From: Aquatica leii
Lineage: Eukaryota; Arthropoda; Insecta; Coleoptera; Lampyridae
Assembly: GCA_035610365.1 (NCBI GenBank)
Contig: CM069434.1
Coordinates: 124,366,895-124,430,894 of the forward strand
Direction: 5' to 3'
DNA: 64,000 nucleotides
Shown here: piece after piece, positions 11,866-25,338 of the stretch
How the letters are laid out: the number at the start of each line of letters is the position of its first letter
Numbering within the stretch: the first letter of the stretch is position 1
The notes under the pieces: model-generated
Seen by the model: the letters and a program-made list of their open reading frames with translations, nothing else
What the model was told of the DNA's origin: nothing
Databases searched by the model: none
Translations under genes and position numbers: made by a program

Positions 11866-12450
11866 CTTTTCTAAACGATCAGTTAAAAAAATTTTACAAA
11901 AAAGCCTTAGAAACTATAAAAAAAGTGGTTTTTTGAAAAATTTTTAAACATTAATTACGGCCTAACTAAGATAGCTAGAAGGTTGCAAATTTTTTTGTTG
12001 CAAGGCAGTCAGCTTGTCTAAACGATCCGTAAAAAAAATTTTACAAAAAAGCCTTAGAAACTATAAAAAAAAATATTCCTTGAAAAATGTTTAAACATTA
12101 ATTACGGCCTAACTAAGACAGCTAGAAGGTTGCAAATTTTTTGTAGCAAGGCAGTCAGCTTATCTAAACGATCCGTAAAAAAAATTTCACAAAAAAGCTT
12201 TAGAAACTATAAAAAAAAATATTTTTTGAAAAATTTGTAAACATTAATTACGGCCTAACTAAGACAGCTAGAAGGTTGCAAATTTTTTTGTAGCAAGGCA
12301 GTCAGTTTATCTAAACGATCCGTAAAAAAAATTTCACAAAAAAGCCTTAGAAACTATAAAAAAAATGTTTTTTTGAAAAATTTTTAAACATTAATTACGG
12401 CCTAACTAAGACAGCTAGAAGGTTGCAAATTTTTTTGTAGCAAGGCAGTC
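11866..12450 (+). repeat. Family A tetramer a-b-c-d, copy 1
   Basis: Four distinguishable units follow each other. Unit a has CAGCTTTTCTAAACGATCAG with GTGG. Unit b has AAGATAGCTAG, GTTGCAAGG, CAGCTTGTC and AATATTCCTTGAAAAATG. Unit c has CAGCTTATC, AAGCTTTAG and TTTGTAAAC. Unit d has CAGTTTATC. The same a-b-c-d order recurs at about 18,008 and 19,034, and a-b alone recurs at about 20,060 and 21,240. It is a short, irregular higher-order unit of about 587 bp. Confidence 0.72.
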
Positions 12451-15384
12451 AGCTTATCTAAACGATCCGTAAAAAAAATTTCACAAAAAAGCTTTAGAAA
12501 CTATAAAAAAAATGTTTTTTTGAAAAATTTTTAAACATTAATTACGGCCTAACTAAGACAGCTAGAAGGTTGCCAACTTTTTTGTAGCAAGGCAGTCAGC
12601 TTTTCTAAACGATCAGTTAAAAAAATTTTACAAAAAAGCCTTAGAAACTATAAAAAAAGTGGTTTTTTGAAAAATTTTTAAACATTAATTACGGCCTAAC
12701 TAAGACAGCTAGAAGGTTGCAAATTTTTTTGTTGCAAGGCAGTCAGCTTGTCTAAACGATCCGTAAAAAAAATTTTACAAAAAAGCCTTAGAAACTATAA
12801 AAAAAAATATTCCTTGAAAAATGTTTAAACATTAATTACGGCCTAACTAAGACAGCTAGAAGGTTGCAAATTTTTTTGTAGCAAGGCAGTCAGCTTTTCT
12901 AAACGATCAGTTAAAAAAATTTTACAAAAAAGCCTTAGAAACTATAAAAAAAGTGGTTTTTTGAAAAATTTTTAAACATTAATTACGGCCTAACTAAGAC
13001 AGCTAGAAGGTTGCAAATTTTTTTGTTGCAAGGCAGTCAGCTTGTCTAAACGATCCGTAAAAAAAATTTTACAAAAAAGCCTTAGAAACTATAAAAAAAA
13101 ATATTCCTTGAAAAATGTTTAAACATTAATTACGGCCTAACTAAGACAGCTAGAAGGTTGCAAATTTTTTTGTAGCAAGGCAGTCAGCCTATCTAAACGA
13201 TTTGTAAAAAAAATTTCACAAAACAGCCTTAGAAACTATAAAAAAAAATATTTTTTGAAAAATTTGTAAACATTAATTACGGCCTAACTAAGACAGCTAG
13301 AAGGTTGCAAATTTTTTTGTAGCAAGGCAGTCAGTTTATCTAAACGATCCGTAAAAAAAATTTCACAAAAAAGCTTTAGAAACTATAAAAAAAAATATTT
13401 TTTGAAAAATGTTTAAACATTAATTACGGCCTAACTAAGACAGCTAGAAGGTTGCAAATTTTTTTGTAGCAAGGCAGTCAGCTTATCTAAACGATCCGTA
13501 AAAAAAATTTCACAAAAAAGCTTTAGAAACTATAAAAAAAAATATTTTTTGAAAAATTTTTTAAACATTAATTACGGCCTAACTAAGACAGCTATAAGGT
13601 TGAAAATTTTTTAGTAGCAAGGCAGTCAGTTTATCTAAACGATCCGTAAAAAAAATTCCACAAAAAATCCTTAGAAAGTATGAAAAAAGTGGTTTTTTGA
13701 AAAATTTTTAAACATTAATTACGGCCTAACTAAGACAGCTAGAAGGTTGAAAATTTTTTTGTAGCAAGGCAGTCAGCTTTTCTAAACGATCAGTTACAAA
13801 AATTTTACAAAAAGCCTTAGAAACTATAAAAAAATATTTTTGAAAAATTTGTAAACATTAATTACGGCCTAACTAAGACAGCTAGAAGGTTGCAAATTTT
13901 TTTGTAGCAAGGCAGTCAGCTTATCGAAACGATCAGTTAAAAATTTTACAAAAAGCCTTAGAAACTATAAAAAAGTGGTTTTTGAAAAATCTTTAAACAT
14001 TAATTACGGCCTAACTAAGACAGCTAGAAGGTTGCAAATTTTTTTGTAGCAAGGCAGTCAGTTTATCTAAACGATCCGTAAAAAAAATTTTACAAAAAAG
14101 CATTAGAAACTATAAAAAAAAATATTCCTTTAAAAATGTTTAAACATTAATTACGGCCTAACTAAGACAGCTAGAAGGTTGCAAATTTTTTTGTAGCAAG
14201 GCAGTTAACTTATCTAAACGATCCGTTAAAAATTTTACAAAAAGCCTTAGAAACTATAAAAAAGTGGTTTTGAAAAATTTTTAAACATTAATTACGGCCT
14301 AACTAAGACAGCTAGAAGGTTGCAAATTTTTTGTAGCAAGACAATCAGCTTTTCTAAACGATCAGTTAAAAAAATTTTACAAAAAAGCCTTAGAAACTAT
14401 AAAAAAAGTGGTTTTTTGAAAAATTTTTAAACATTAATTACGGCCTAACTAAGACAGCTAGAAGGTTGCAAATTTTTTTGTAGCAAGGCAGTCAGCTTAT
14501 CTAAACGATCCGTAAAAAAAATTTCACAAAAAAGCTTTAGAAACTATAAAAAAAAATATTTTTTGAAAAATTTGTAAACATTAATTACGGCCTAACTAAG
14601 ACAGCTAGAAGGTTGCAAATTTTTTTGTAGCAAGGCAGTTAACTTATCTAAACGATCCGTATAAAAAATTTCAAAAAAAGCCTTAGAAACTATAAAAAAA
14701 AAATTTTTTTGAAAAATCTTTAAACATTAATTACGGCCTAACTAAGACAGCTAGAAGGTTGCAAATTTTTTTGTAGCAAGGCAGTTAACTTATCTAAACG
14801 ATCCGTAAAAAAAATTTCACAAAAAAGCCTTAGAAACTATAAAAAAAGTGGTTTTTTGAAAAATTTTTAAACATTAATTACGGCCTAACTAAGACAGCTA
14901 GAAGGTTGCAAATTTTTTTGTAGCAAGGCAGTCAGCTTTTCTAAACGATCAGTTAAAAATTTCACAAAAAAGCCTTAAAAACTATTAAAAAAAATATTTT
15001 TTGAAAAATTTTTAAACATTAATTACGGCCTAACTAAGACAGCTAGAAGGTTGCAAATTTTTTTGTAGCAAGGCAGTCAGCTTTTCTAAACGATCAGTTA
15101 AAAAAATTTTACAAAAAAGCCTTAGAAACTATAAAAAAAGTGGTTTTTTGAAAAATTTTTAAACATTAATTACGGCCTAACTAAGACAGCTAGAAGGTTG
15201 CAAATTTTTTTGTAGCAAGGCAGTCAGCTTATCTAAACGATCAGTTAAAAAAATTTTACAAAAAGCCTTAGAAACTATAAAAAGTGGTTTTTTGAAAAAT
15301 TTTTAAACATTAATTACGGCCTAACTAAGATAGCTAGAAGGTTGCAAATTTTTTTGTAGCAAGGCAGTCAGCTTATCTAAACGA

Positions 15385-17800
15385 TCCGTAAAAAAAATTT
15401 TACAAGAAAACCTTAGAAACTATAAAAAAAAATATTCCTTGAAAAATATTTAAACATTAATTACGACCTAACTAAGACAGCTAGAAGGTTGCAAATTTTT
15501 TTGTAGCAAGGCAGTCAGCTTATCTAAACGATCCGTAAAAAATTTTTACAAGAAAACCTTAGAAACTATAAAATAAAATATTTTTTGAAAAATATTTAAA
15601 CATTAATTACGGCCTAACTAAGACAGCTAGAAGGTTGCAAATTTTTTTGTAGCAAGGTAGTCAGCTTATCTAAACGATCCGTATAAAAAATTTCACAAAA
15701 AAGCCTTAGAAACTATAAAAAAAGTGGTTTTTTGAAAAATCTTTAAACATTAATTACGGCCTAACTATGACAGCTAGAAGGTTGCAAATTTTTTTGTTGC
15801 AAGGCAGTCAGCATATCTAAACGATCCGTAAAAAAAATTTCACAAAAAAGCCTTAGAAACTATAAAAAAAATATTTTTTGAAAAATTTTTAAACAGTAAT
15901 TACGGCCTAACTAAGACAGCTAGATGGTTGCAAATTTTTTTGTAGCAAGGCAGTCAGCTTTTCTAAACGATCAGTTAAAAAAATTTCCTAAAAAAGCCTT
16001 AGAAACTATAAAAAAAGTGGTTTTTTGAAAAATTTGTAAACATTAATTACGGCCTAACTAAGACAGCTAAAAGGTTGCAAATTTTTTTGTTGCAAGGCAG
16101 TCAGCTTATCTAAACGATCCGTAAAAAAAATTTCACAAAAAAGCCTTAGAAACTATAAAAAAAATATTTTTTGAAAAATTTTTAAACATTAATTACGGCC
16201 TAACTAAGACAGCTAGAAGGTTGCAAATTTTTTTGTAGCAAGGCAGTCAGCTTTTCTAAACGATCAGTTAAAAAAATTTTACAAAAAAGCCTTAGAAACT
16301 ATAAAAAAAGTGGTTTTTTTAAAAATTTTTAAACATTAATTACGGCCTAACTATGACAGCTAGAAGGTTGCAAATTTTTTTGTAGGAAGGCTGTCAGCTT
16401 TTTTAAACGATCAGTTAAAAAAATTTTACAAAAAAGCCTTAGAAACTATAAAAAAAGTGGTTTTTTGAAAAATTTTTAAACATTAATTACGGCCTAACTA
16501 TGACAGCTAGAAGGTTGCAAATTTTTTTGTAGCAAGGCAGTTAACTTATCTAAACGATCCGTAAAAAAAATTTCACAAAAAAGCCTTAGAAACTATAAAA
16601 TAAAATATTTTTTGAAAAATTTTTAAACATTTATTACGGCCTAACTAAGACAGCTAGAAGGTTGCAAATTTTTTTGTAGCAAGGCAGTTAACGTATCTAA
16701 ACGATCAGTTAAAAAAATTTCACAAAAAAGCCTTAGAAACTATAAAAAAAGTGGTTTTATGAAAAATTTGTAAACATTAATTACGGCCTAACTATGACAG
16801 CTAGAAGGTTGCAAATTTTTTTGTAGCAAGGCTGTCAGCTTTTCTAAACGAACAGTTAAAAATTTTACAAAAAAGCCTTAGAAACTATAAAAAAAGTGGT
16901 TTTTTGAAAAATTTTTAAACATTAATTACGGCCTAACTAAGACAGCTAGAAGGTTGCAAATTTTTTTGTAGCAAGGCAGTCAGCCTATCTAAACGATCCG
17001 TAAAACAAATTTCACAAAAAAGCCTTAGAAACTATAAAATAAAATATTTTTTGAAAACTTTTTAAACATTAATTACGGCCTAACTCAGACAGCTAGAAGG
17101 TTGCAAATTTTTTTGTAGCAAGGCAGTTAACTTATCTAAACGATCCGAAAAAAAAATTTCACAAAAAAGCCTTAGAAACTATAAAAAAAGTGGTTTTTTG
17201 AAAAATTTTTAAACATTAATTACGGCCTAACTAAGACAGCTAGAAGGTTGCAAATTTTTTTGTAGCAAGGCAGTCAGCTTTTCTAAACGATCAGTTAAAA
17301 AAAATTCACAAAAAAGCCTTAGAAACAATAAAATAAAATATTTTTTGAAAAATCTTTAAACATTAATTACGGCCTAACTAAGACAGCTAGAAGGTTGCAA
17401 ATTTTTTTGTAGCAAGGCAGTCAGCTTTTCTAAACGATCAGTTAAAAAAATTTTACAAAAAAGCCTTAGAAACTATAAAAAAAGTGGTTTTTTGAAAAAT
17501 CTTTAAACATTAATTACGGCCTAACTAAGACAGCTAGAAGGTTGCAAATTTTTTTGTAGCAAGGCAGTCAGCTTATCTAAACGATCCGTAAAAAAAATTT
17601 CACAAAAAAGCCTTAGAAACTATAAAATAAATATTTTTGAAAAATTTGTAAACATTAATTACGGCCTAACTAAGACAGCTAGAAGGTTGCAAATTTTTTT
17701 GTAGCAAGGCAGTCAGTTTATCTAAACGATCCGTAAAAAAAATTTCACAAAAAAGCCTTAGAAACTATAAAAAAAGTGGTTTTTTGAAAAATGTTTAAAC
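15385..17800 (+). repeat. Segmental duplication, copy 2 (pair at 9.4-11.6 kb)
   Basis: This copy carries ATTACGACCTAAC at 15,463, CATTTATTACGG at 16,628, GTTAACGTATC near 16,688 and TAACTCAGACAG at 17,091, collinear with copy 1. Nested in it are pieces seen elsewhere. The CAGCATATC unit followed by AAACAGTAATTACGG (C at 15,894) and CTAGATGGTTGC matches 4.40-4.52 kb (C at 4,483). The ATTTCCTAAAAAAGCC unit at about 15,983 matches about 6,617. The region is thus a mosaic assembled from several earlier array positions rather than a simple copy. Confidence 0.8.
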
Positions 17801-18007
17801 ATTAATTACGGCCTAACTAAGACAGCTAGAAGGTTGCAAATTTTTTTGTAGCAAGGCAGTCAGCTTATCTAAACGATCCGTAAAAAAAATTTCACAAAAA
17901 AGCTTTAGAAACTATAAAAAAAAATATTTTTTGAAAAATTTTTAAACATTAATTACGGCCTAACTAAGACAGCTAGAAGGTTGCAAATTTTTTTGTAGCA
18001 AGGCAGT

Positions 18008-19630
18008 CAGCTTTTCTAAACGATCAGTTAAAAAAATTTTACAAAAAAGCCTTAGAAACTATAAAAAAAGTGGTTTTTTGAAAAATTTTTAAACATTAAT
18101 TACGGCCTAACTAAGATAGCTAGAAGGTTGCAAATTTTTTTGTTGCAAGGCAGTCAGCTTGTCTAAACGATCCGTAAAAAAAATTTTACAAAAAAGCCTT
18201 AGAAACTATAAAAAAAAATATTCCTTGAAAAATGTTTAAACATTAATTACGGCCTAACTAAGACAGCTAGAAGGTTGCAAATTTTTTTGTAGCAAGGCAG
18301 TCAGCTTATCTAAACGATCCGTAAAAAAAATTTCACAAAAAAGCTTTAGAAACTATAAAAAAAAATATTTTTTGAAAAATTTGTAAACATTAATTACGGC
18401 CTAACTAAGACAGCTAGAAGGTTGCAAATTTTTTTGTAGCAAGGCAGTCAGTTTATCTAAACGATCCGTAAAAAAAATTTCACAAAAAAGCCTTAAAAAC
18501 TATAAAAAAAATGTTTTTTTGAAAAATTTTTAAACATTAATTACGGCCTAACTAAGACAGCTAGAAGGTTGCAAATTTTTTTGTAGCAAGGCAGTCAGCC
18601 TATCTAAACGATTTGTAAAAAAAATTTCACAAAACAGCCTTAGAAACTATAAAAAAAAATATTTTTTGAAAAATTTGTAAACATTAATTACGGCCTAACT
18701 AAGACAGCTAGAAGGTTGCAAATTTTTTTGTAGCAAGGCAGTCAGCTTTTCTAAACGATCAGTTAAAAAAATTTTACAAAAAAGCCTTAGAAACTATAAA
18801 AAAAGTGGTTTTTTGAAAAATTTTTAAACATTAATTACGGCCTAACTAAGACAGCTAGAAGGTTGCAAATTTTTTTGTTGCAAGGCAGTCAGCTTATCTA
18901 AACGATCCGTAAAAAAAATTTTACAAAAAAGCCTTAGAAACTATAAAAAAAAATATTCCTTGAAAAATGTTTAAACATTAATTACGGCCTAACTAAGACA
19001 GCTAGAAGGTTGCAAATTTTTTTGTAGCAAGGCAGTCAGCTTTTCTAAACGATCAGTTAAAAAAATTTTACAAAAAAGCCTTAGAAACTATAAAAAAAGT
19101 GGTTTTTTGAAAAATTTTTAAACATTAATTACGGCCTAACTAAGATAGCTAGAAGGTTGCAAATTTTTTTGTTGCAAGGCAGTCAGCTTGTCTAAACGAT
19201 CCGTAAAAAAAATTTTACAAAAAAGCCTTAGAAACTATAAAAAAAAATATTCCTTGAAAAATGTTTAAACATTAATTACGGCCTAACTAAGACAGCTAGA
19301 AGGTTGCAAATTTTTTTGTAGCAAGGCAGTCAGCTTATCTAAACGATCCGTAAAAAAAATTTCACAAAAAAGCTTTAGAAACTATAAAAAAAAATATTTT
19401 TTGAAAAATTTGTAAACATTAATTACGGCCTAACTAAGACAGCTAGAAGGTTGCAAATTTTTTTGTAGCAAGGCAGTCAGTTTATCTAAACGATCCGTAA
19501 AAAAAATTTCACAAAAAAACCTTAGAAACTATAAAAAAAAATATTCCTTGAAAAATGTTTAAACATTAATTACGGCCTAACTAAGACAGCTAGAAGGTTG
19601 CAAATTTTTTTGTAGCAAGGCAGTCAGCTT
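18008..19630 (+). repeat. Family A tetramer a-b-c-d, copies 2 and 3
   Basis: Copy 2 runs about 18,008-18,600 and copy 3 about 19,034-19,630. Both show the order CAGCTTTTC, then AAGATAGCTAG with CAGCTTGTC and AATATTCCTTG, then CAGCTTATC with AAGCTTTAG and TTTGTAAAC, then CAGTTTATC. The stretch between them (about 18,600-19,030) holds a CAGCCTATC/GATTTGT unit and two others, so the tetramers are not strictly adjacent. Their close match with 11,866-12,450 indicates expansion by unequal exchange or amplification of multi-unit blocks. Confidence 0.72.
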
Positions 19631-22600
19631 ATCTAAACGATCCGTAAAAAAAATTTCACAAAAAAGCTTTAGAAACTATAAAAAAAAATATTTTTTGAAA
19701 AATTTGTAAACATTAATTACGGCCTAACTAAGACAGCTAGAAGGTTGCAAATTTTTTTGTAGCAAGGCAGTCAGTTTATCTAAACGATCCGTAAAAAAAA
19801 TTTCACAAAAAAGCCTTAGAAACTATAAAAAAAGTGGTTTTTTGAAAAATTTTTAAACATTAATTACGGCCTAACTAAGACAGCTAGAAGGTTGCAAATT
19901 TTTTTGTAGCAAGGCAGTCAGCTTTTCTAAACGATCAGTTAAAAAAATTTCACAAAAAAGCCTTAGAAACTATAAAAAAAAATATTTTTTGAAAAATTTG
20001 TAAACATTAATTACGGCCTAACTAAGACAGCTAGAAGGTTGCAAATTTTTTTGTAGCAAGGCAGTCAGCTTTTCTAAACGATCAGTTAAAAAAATTTTAC
20101 AAAAAAGCCTTAGAAACTATAAAAAAAGTGGTTTTTTGAAAAATTTTTAAACATTAATTACGGCCTAACTAAGATAGCTAGAAGGTTGCAAATTTTTTTG
20201 TTGCAAGGCAGTCAGCTTGTCTAAACGATCCGTAAAAAAAATTTTACAAAAAAGCCTTAGAAACTATAAAAAAAAATATTCCTTGAAAAATGTTTAAACA
20301 TTAATTACGGCCTAACTAAGACAGCTAGAAGGTTGCAAATTTTTTTGTAGCAAGGCAGTCAGCTTATCTAAACGATCCGTAAAAAAAATTTTACAAAAAA
20401 GCCTTAGAAACTATAAAAAAAGTGGTTTTTTTAAAAATTTTTAAACATTAATTACGGCCTAACTATGACAGCTAGAAGGTTGCAAATTTTTTTGTAGGAA
20501 GGCTGTCAGCTTTTTTAAACGATCAGTTAAAAAAATTTTACAAAAAAGCCTTAGAAACTATAAAAAAAGTGGTTTTTTGAAAAATTTTTAAACATTAATT
20601 ACGGCCTAACTAAGACAGCTAGAAGGTTGCAAATTTTTTTGTTGCAAGGCAGTCAGCTTATCTAAACGATCCGTATAAAAAATTTCACAAAAAAGCCTTA
20701 GAAACTATAAAATAAAATATTTTTTGAAAAATTTTTAAACATTTATTACGGCCTAACTAAGACAGCTAGAAGGTTGCAAATTTTTTTGTAGCAAGGCAGT
20801 TAACTTATCTAAACGATCCGTATAAAAAATTTCAAAAAAAGCCTTAGAAACTATAAAAAAAAAATTTTTTTGAAAAATCTTTAAACATTAATTACGGCCT
20901 AACTAAGACAGCTAGAAGGTTGCAAATTTTTTTGTAGCAAGGCAGTTAACTTATCTAAACGATCCGTAAAAAAAATTTCACAAAAAAGCCTTAGAAACTA
21001 TAAAAAAAGTGGTTTTTTGAAAAATTTTTAAACATTAATTACGGCCTAACTAAGACAGCTAGAAGGTTGCAAATTTTTTTGTAGCAAGGCAGTCAGCTTT
21101 TCTAAACGATCAGTTAAAAAAATTTCACAAAAAAGCCTTAGAAACTATAAAAAAAAATATTTTTTGAAAAATTTTTAAACAATACTTACGGCCTAACTAA
21201 GACAGCTAGAAGGTTGCAAATTTTTTTGTAGCAAGGCAGTCACCTTTTCTAAACGATCAGTTAAAAAAATTTTACAAAAAAGCCTTAGAAACTATAAAAA
21301 AAGTGGTTTTTTGAAAAATTTTTAAACATTAATTACGGCCTAACTAAGATAGCTAGAAGGTTGCAAATTTTTTTGTTGCAAGGCAGTCAGCTTGTCTAAA
21401 CGATCCGTAAAAAAAATTTTACAAAAAAGCCTTAGAAACTATAAAAAAAAATATTCCTTGAAAAATGTTTAAACATTAATTACGGCCTAACTAAGACAGC
21501 TAGAAGGTTGCAAATTTTTTTGTAGCAAGGCAGTTAACTTATCTAAACGATCCGTATAAAAAATTTCAAAAAAAGCCTTAGAAACTATAAAAAGTGGTTT
21601 TGAAAAATTTTTAAACATTAATTACGGCCTAAGTAAGACAGCTAGAAGGTTCGAAATTTTTTTCTAGCAAGGCAGTCAGTTTATCTAAACGATCCGTAAA
21701 AAAAATTTTACAAAAAAGCTTTAGAAACTATAAAAAAAGTGGTTTTTTGAAAAATGTTTAAACATTAATTACGGCCTAACTAAGACAGCTAGAAGGTTGC
21801 AAATTTTTTTGTAGCAAGGCAGTTAACTTATCTAAACGATCCGTATAAAAAATTTCAAAAAAAGCCTTAGAAACTATAAAAAAAAAATTTTTTTGAAAAA
21901 TCTTTAAACATTAATTACGGCCTAACTAAGACAGCTAGAAGGTTGCAAATTTTTTTGTAGCAAGGCAGTTAACTTATCTAAACGATCCGTAAAAAAAATT
22001 TCACAAAAAAGCCTTAGAAACTATAAAAAAAGTGGTTTTTTGAAAAATTTTTAAACATTAATTACGGCCTAACTAAGACAGCTAGAAGGTTGCAAATTTT
22101 TTTGTAGCAAGGCAGTCAGCTTATCTAAACGATCCGTAAAAAAAATTTCACAAAAAAGCCTTAGAAACTATAAAAAAAGTGGTTTTTTGAAAAATTTTTA
22201 AACATTAATTACGGCCTAACTAAGACAGCTAGAAGGTTGCAAATTTTTCTGTAGCAAGGCAGTCAGCCTATCTAAACGGTCCGTAAAAAAAATTTCACAA
22301 AAAAGCCTTAGAAACTATAAAAAATATTTTTGAAAAATTTTTAAACATTAATTACGGCCTAACTAAGACAGCTAGAAGGTTGCAAATTTTTTTGTAGCAA
22401 GGCAGTCAGCTTTTCTAAACGATCAGTTAAAAAAATTTTACAAAAAAGCCTTAGAAACTATAAAAAAAGTGGTTTTTTGAAAAATTTTTAAACATTAATT
22501 ACGGCCTAACTAAGACAGCTAGAAGGTTGCAAAGTTTTTTGTTGCAAGGCAGTCAGCTTATCTAAACGATCCGTTAAAAATTTTACAAAAAAGCCTTAGA

Positions 22601-25338
22601 AACTATAAAAAAAGTGGTTTTTTGAAAAATTTTTAAACATTAATTACGGCCTAACTAAGACAGCTAGAAGGTTGCAAATTTTTTTGTAGCAAGGCAGTTA
22701 ACTTATCTAAACGATCCGTAAAAAGAATTTCACAAAAAAGCCTTAGAAACTATAAAAAAAGTGGTTTTTTGAAAAATTTTTAAACATTAATTACGGCCTA
22801 ACTAAGACAGCTAGAAGGTTGCAAATTTTTTTGTAGCAAGGCAGTCAGCTTGTCTAAACGATCAGTTAAAAAAATTTTACAAAAAAGCCTTAGAAACTAT
22901 AAAAAAAAATATTTTTTGAAAAATTTGTAAACATTAATTACGGCCTAACTAAGACAGCTAGAAGGTTGCAAATTTTTTGTAGCAAGGCAGTTAACTTATC
23001 TAAACGATCCGTATAAAAAATTTCAAAAAAAGCCTTAGAAACTATAAAAAAAAAATTTTTTTGAAAAATCTTTAAACATTAATTACGGCCTAACTAAGAC
23101 AGCTAGAAGGTTGCAAATTTTTTTGTAGCAAGGCAGTTAACTTATCTAAACGATCCGTAAAAAGAATTTCACAAAAAAGCCTTAGAAACTATAAAAAAAG
23201 TGGTTTTTTGAAAAATTTTTAAACATTAATTACGGCCTAACTAAGACAGCTAGAAGGTTGCAAATTTTTTTGTAGCAAGGCAGTCAGCTTGTCTAAACGA
23301 TCCGTAAAAAAAATTTTACAAAAAAGCCTTAGAAACTATAAAAAAAAATATTCCTTGAAAAATGTTTAAACATTAATTACGGCCTAACTAAGACAGCTAG
23401 AAGGTTGCAAATTTTTTTGTAGCAAGGCAGTCAGCTTATCTAAACGATCCGTAAAAAAAATTTTACAAAAAAGCCTTAGAAACTATAAAAAAAGTGGTTT
23501 TTTGAAAAATTTTTAAACATTAATTACGGCCTAACTAAGACAGCTAGAAGGTTGCAAATTTTTTTGTAGCAAGGCAGTTAACTTATCTAAACGATCCGTA
23601 TAAAAAATTTCAAAAAAAGCCTTAGAAACTATAAAAAAAGTGGTTTTTTGAAAAATTTGTAAACATTAATTACGGCCTAACTAAGACAGCTAGAAGGTTG
23701 CAAATTTTTTTGTAGCAAGGCAGTCAGCTTATCTAAACGATCCGTAAAAAAAATTTCACAAAAAAGCTTTAGAAACTATAAAAAAAAATATTTTTTGAAA
23801 AATTTGTAAACATTAATTACGGCCTAACTAAGACAGCTAGAAGGTTGCAAATTTTTTTGTAGCAAGGCAGTTAACTTATCTAAACGATCCGTATAAAAAA
23901 TTTCAAAAAAAGCCTTAGAAACTATAAAAAAAAAATTTTTTTGAAAAATCTTTAAACATTAATTACGGCGTAACTAAGACAGCTAGAAGGTTGAAAATTT
24001 TTTGTTGCAAGGCAGTTAACTTATCTAAACGATCCGTAAAAAAAATTTCACAAAAAAGCCTTAGAAACTATAAAAAAAGTGGTTTTTTGAAAAATTTTTA
24101 AACATTAATTACGGCCTAACTAAGACAGCTAGAAGGTTGCAAATTTTTTTGTAGCAAGGCAGTCAGCTTTTCTAAACGATCAGTTAAAAAAATTTCACAA
24201 AAAAGCCTTAGAAACTATAAAAAAAGTGGTTTTTTGAAAAATTTTTAAACATTAATTACGGCCTAACTAAGACAGCTAGAAGGTTGCAAATTTTTTTGTA
24301 GCAAGGCAGTCAGCCTATCTAAACGATTTGTAAAAAAAATTTCACAAAACAGCCTTAGAAACTATAAAAAAAAATATTTTTTGAAAAATTTTTAAACATT
24401 AATTACGGCCTAACTAAGACAGCTAGAAGGTTGCAAATTTTTTTGTAGCAAGGCAGTCTGCTTCTCTAAACGATCAGTTAAAAAAATTTTACAAAAAAGC
24501 CTTAGAAACTATAAAAAAAAATATTCCTTGAAAAATGTTTAAACATTAATTACGGCCTAACTAAGACAGCTAGAAGGTTGCAAATTTTTTTGTAGCAAGG
24601 CAGTCAGCTTATCTAAACGATCCGTAAAAAAAATTTTACAAAAAAGCCTTAGAAACTATAAAATAAAATATTTTTTGAAAAATTTTTAAACATTAATTAC
24701 GGCCTAACTAAGACAGCTAGAAGGTTGCAAATTTTTTTGTAGCAAGGCAGTTAACTTATCTAAACGATCCGTAAAAAAAATTTCACAAAAAAGCCTTAGA
24801 AACTATAAAAAAAGTGGTTTTTTGAAAAATTTTTAAACATTAATTACGGCCTAACTAAGACAGCTAGAAGGTTGCAAATTTTTTGTTGCAAGGCAGTCAG
24901 CTTATCTAAACGATCCGTAAAAAAAAATTCACAAAAAAGCCTTAGAAACTATAAAATAAAATATTTTTTGAAAAATTTTTAAACATTAATTACGGCCTAA
25001 CTAAGACAGCTAGAAGGTTGCAAATTTTTTTGTAGCAAGGCAGTCAGTTTATCTAAACGATCCGTAAAAAAAATTTCACAAAAAAGCTTTAGAAACTATA
25101 AAAAAAAATATTTTTTGAAAAATTTGTAAACATTAATTACGGCCTAACTAAGACAGCTAGAAGGTTGCAAATTTTTTTGTAGCAAGGCAGTCAGTTTATC
25201 TAAACGATCCGTAAAAAAAATTTCACAAAAAAGCTTTAGAAACTATAAAAAAAGTGGTTTTTTGAAAAATTTTTAAACATTAATTACGGCCTAACTAAGA
25301 CAGCTAGAAGGTTGCAAATTTTTTTGTAGCAAGGCAGT

